64,000 nucleotides of DNA from Fructobacillus durionis (GTDB lineage: Bacteria > Bacillota > Bacilli > Lactobacillales > Lactobacillaceae), in assembly GCF_900112405.1 (NCBI RefSeq), contig NZ_FOLI01000003.1, positions 1 through 64,000 on the forward strand. Direction: 5' to 3'. Of this stretch, positions 62,050 through 64,000 are shown piece by piece; the stretch's first letter is position 1; the number at the start of each line of letters is the position of its first letter. Under the pieces are notes generated by a model. It was not told the DNA's origin and did no database searches. It was given only the letters and a program-made list of their open reading frames with translations. The position numbers were made by a program, and so were the translations under genes.

Positions 62050-63519
62050 GTGAACAATAAACAATTGAATCTAAAGCAAGAAAGCCAAGAGAATCCCAAT
62101 CCCATCCTTCTTGTTGCTATGAAAGAGGCGCTTTACCAGCCTGATGCCATTATTGAAAAGTTAGCCCCGAACGGGCAACCGGCCATGGTATTTGAAAGGG
62201 AGAATGTTTCAACACTCGTTTTAAATCCTAAAGAAGTGTTGACTGCTCGAAAGGGGCGGTTAACAAGAAAGAATGCGGCTGGGGAAGTGCTTGAAGAAGT
62301 GGGGGAACCCATTCGGTATTTGAAAAAAGTTTACCAAGAAAACCAGCAAGTCTTCAATAAGGTGAATGGCCAGCCAAGTTTTCAATCCGGTTTAATCGGC
62401 TACTTCTCTTACGACTTTGCCCGCTATGCGGATGAAGTTCGGTTAAAGGAAGTGGATGACAACTTAGGATTGGAAGACTTCGACCTACTCTTAACAGACA
62501 TTGTCGTGAACTACGACCGCAAGCAACGAGTTCTTTATATCAGTCAACCAGCCCTGTCTGAGAACAAGGCTGAACAAGAAGCTCAAAAGGAAGCACTGCT
62601 TGCTTACGGCCAAGAGCTACAAGCCCTTTCAAAAGAAGGACTATCGGTCACTGCAAAGCAGAAGCAGGCAACGTTGAATTTAAAACATCAGTTTACGGTC
62701 GCCGAATTTGATCAGCGAGTTCAAAAAGCCAAGGAACACATCATTCAAGGAGATATCTTCCAATTGATTTTATCGAATCCGCTGACAGCTAAGAATGATA
62801 ACCGGAAGTTGCTCCTGCATCAGGCAGAGAACTTGCGAAAGACCGCTAAGAGTCCTTACCACGCCTACTTCCAAGATGGTGACTTCAGCTTCCTATCCGG
62901 ATCGCCAGAAACTTTAATTAAGAAATCAGGCGAACTGTTGTATTCATACCCACTGGCCGGTACACGCCGCCGGGGGAAAGATGCCGAAGAAGAAGCTCGT
63001 TTTGAAAAGGAACTGCGAACGAGTGTGAAGGAACAGGCCGAGCACAACATGTTGATTGACCTGGGTCGAAACGACCTCGGACGGATTTCTCAGTTTGGTA
63101 CGGTTGAGGTGACGGCCTACCAGAACTTGCTCAAGTTCCCGAACGTCATGCACCTGGGTTCCGTAGTGGAAAGTCAGGCACTGCCCAACTTGAATCCAAT
63201 TGATGCGATTCTAGCGACTTTGCCAGCCGGAACCCTATCTGGGGCACCTAAGATTTCAGCCATGACCATCATTAATGAATTGGAAGGCCGTAAACGAGGC
63301 TTGTACGGTGGTGGCATTGGCCTGGTCGGTTTCGACGGTGACTTTGACCTCTGTATTGGCATTCGTTCCGCTTACCAGAAAAAAGACCAACTCGTTTTGC
63401 AATCGGGAGCCGGGATTGTGGCCGACTCGGATGCGAAAGAAGAATATCAAGAGTTTACCAATAAGGGGGCCTTGTTGATGAACTTGTTGAAGGGAGAGGG
63501 CGATGTTGCTATTGATTGA
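62050..63519 (+). CDS. trpE: Anthranilate synthase component I
   Basis: 489 residues from GTG 62050; GAGGTG lies seven bases before it, while the ATG at 61999 lies in the T-box terminator. Chorismate-binding blocks: FQLILSNPL, SPETLIKKSGELLYSYPLAGTRRRG, EHNMLIDLGRNDLGR, VMHLGSVVES, LPAGTLSGAPKISAM and QSGAGIVADSDAKEEYQE. It makes anthranilate from chorismate with ammonia supplied by TrpG. The Trp T-box in front favours TrpE over PabB. Overlaps trpG by 17 bases. Confidence 0.94.
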   Translation: MNNKQLNLKQESQENPNPILLVAMKEALYQPDAIIEKLAPNGQPAMVFERENVSTLVLNPKEVLTARKGRLTRKNAAGEVLEEVGEPIRYLKKVYQENQQVFNKVNGQPSFQSGLIGYFSYDFARYADEVRLKEVDDNLGLEDFDLLLTDIVVNYDRKQRVLYISQPALSENKAEQEAQKEALLAYGQELQALSKEGLSVTAKQKQATLNLKHQFTVAEFDQRVQKAKEHIIQGDIFQLILSNPLTAKNDNRKLLLHQAENLRKTAKSPYHAYFQDGDFSFLSGSPETLIKKSGELLYSYPLAGTRRRGKDAEEEARFEKELRTSVKEQAEHNMLIDLGRNDLGRISQFGTVEVTAYQNLLKFPNVMHLGSVVESQALPNLNPIDAILATLPAGTLSGAPKISAMTIINELEGRKRGLYGGGIGLVGFDGDFDLCIGIRSAYQKKDQLVLQSGAGIVADSDAKEEYQEFTNKGALLMNLLKGEGDVAID

Positions 63520-64000
63520 TAACTACGATTCATTCACCTATAACCTCTACCAAGAGATTGGTAAGTTGACCGAACAAGACATTCGGGTGGTGAAAAATGA
63601 TCAAGTGACCGAGGCGGATTTAAATGATTCAGCCGTGCAGGGTTTGATTTTATCACCAGGACCAGGACGACCTGAAGATGCTGGCCGAATGAACGAAATG
63701 TTAGAAAAGGCGATTGGCAAGATGCCAATCTTAGGTATTTGCTTGGGCCATCAGGCCATCGGTCAGGTATACGGCGGCGAGATTACCCTGGCACCTCTGA
63801 TGCACGGGCGTACATCGATGATTAAAGTCGAGGCCGGTCAAAACCAATCCATTTTCAAGGGCTGCCCAGAAGAGTTTGTCGTGGGTCGTTACCACTCCTT
63901 GATGATTGCCCCTGAGACTTTGCCAGAAAACTTATCAGTTACTGCACTGGCCACGGATGGCACCGTTCAAGCTGTTGCCGATGAAGCCAATCAAGTTTAC
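63503..64000 (+). CDS. trpG: Anthranilate synthase component II (glutamine amidotransferase), cut by window end
   Basis: The frame is open from ATG 63503 to the last base (166 codons). LLLIDNYDSFTYNL, LSPGPGRPEDAG and the nucleophile Cys in GICLGHQAIG fit class I glutamine amidotransferases of the TrpG/PabA group, and VVGRYHSLMI is also typical; the catalytic His-Glu near the C-terminus lies outside. GGGAGAGGG precedes the start inside trpE. About 20-30 residues are missing. Confidence 0.92.
   Translation, partial: MLLLIDNYDSFTYNLYQEIGKLTEQDIRVVKNDQVTEADLNDSAVQGLILSPGPGRPEDAGRMNEMLEKAIGKMPILGICLGHQAIGQVYGGEITLAPLMHGRTSMIKVEAGQNQSIFKGCPEEFVVGRYHSLMIAPETLPENLSVTALATDGTVQAVADEANQVY

Overview
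The window reads as chromosome of a low-to-medium G+C Gram-positive lactic acid bacterium, most likely Leuconostocaceae (Leuconostoc/Fructobacillus/Weissella type). Support: D-lactate dehydrogenase, ClpP beginning MWPGVIEQ, T-box, TPP and yybP-ykoY leaders, KxYKxGKxW-signal surface proteins, zinc-free L31 and the typical block radC-yvcK-whiA-clpP. The genus is inferred from remembered family resemblance and no search was run. I see no prophage, IS element, rRNA operon or CRISPR array.

Layout. 0-5 kb: a HEPN-type Abi protein, a secreted sortase-like protein, a pyrimidine-dimer-glycosylase-like protein, a TetR/membrane-protein pair and SpeG-like acetyltransferase. 5-8 kb: tRNA-Gln(CTG), a GntR regulator, a HerA-like ATPase and a DUF1275 protein. 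8-13.7 kb (minus): a methionine T-box operon metQ-M20 peptidase-metQ-metN-metI. 13.9-26 kb is the accessory-looking part: an LPMTE MucBP protein; a yybP-ykoY riboswitch with a P-type ATPase and a small helical protein; an LPSTG BspA-like protein; a two-peptide bacteriocin with a candidate immunity gene; TPP riboswitch-thiW; small unknowns; a Gtf3-like glycosyltransferase. 26-30 kb: two SBP-permease fusion proteins flanking one ATPase. 30-53 kb is mostly housekeeping: coiA, pepF, a 2-hydroxyacid dehydrogenase, Phe T-box-pheST, murA, rpmE2, rlmD-like, murF, a serine hydrolase, cshA, folC, an MFS exporter, radC, yvcK, whiA, clpP, ldhD and a stand-alone EIIC-like protein.

53.7-61.5 kb (minus) is an aromatic amino acid operon: aroE-aroD-[MFS::chorismate mutase]-aroC-aroA-tyrA-aroK-divergent prephenate dehydratase. 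Its leader encodes a 19-residue peptide with four Tyr and two Phe codons, followed by mutually exclusive hairpins and an intrinsic terminator. This looks like ribosome-mediated attenuation, an uncommon control mode in Firmicutes, which mostly use T-boxes or TRAP. The third gene is a 12-TM MFS carrier fused to an AroQ chorismate mutase that keeps all seven catalytic residues I could align. 61.6-64 kb (plus): a Trp T-box followed by trpE and trpG, the latter cut by the window end.

The genes link at chorismate. The aro operon makes it, the fused mutase and TyrA draw it towards Tyr/Phe under a Tyr/Phe-coding attenuator, and the divergent trp operon draws it towards Trp under a Trp T-box. The strongest candidates for something undescribed are the attenuator, the carrier-mutase fusion and the degenerate last gene of the operon. 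Next come the bacteriocin/immunity cluster and the Mn-riboswitch partner protein.
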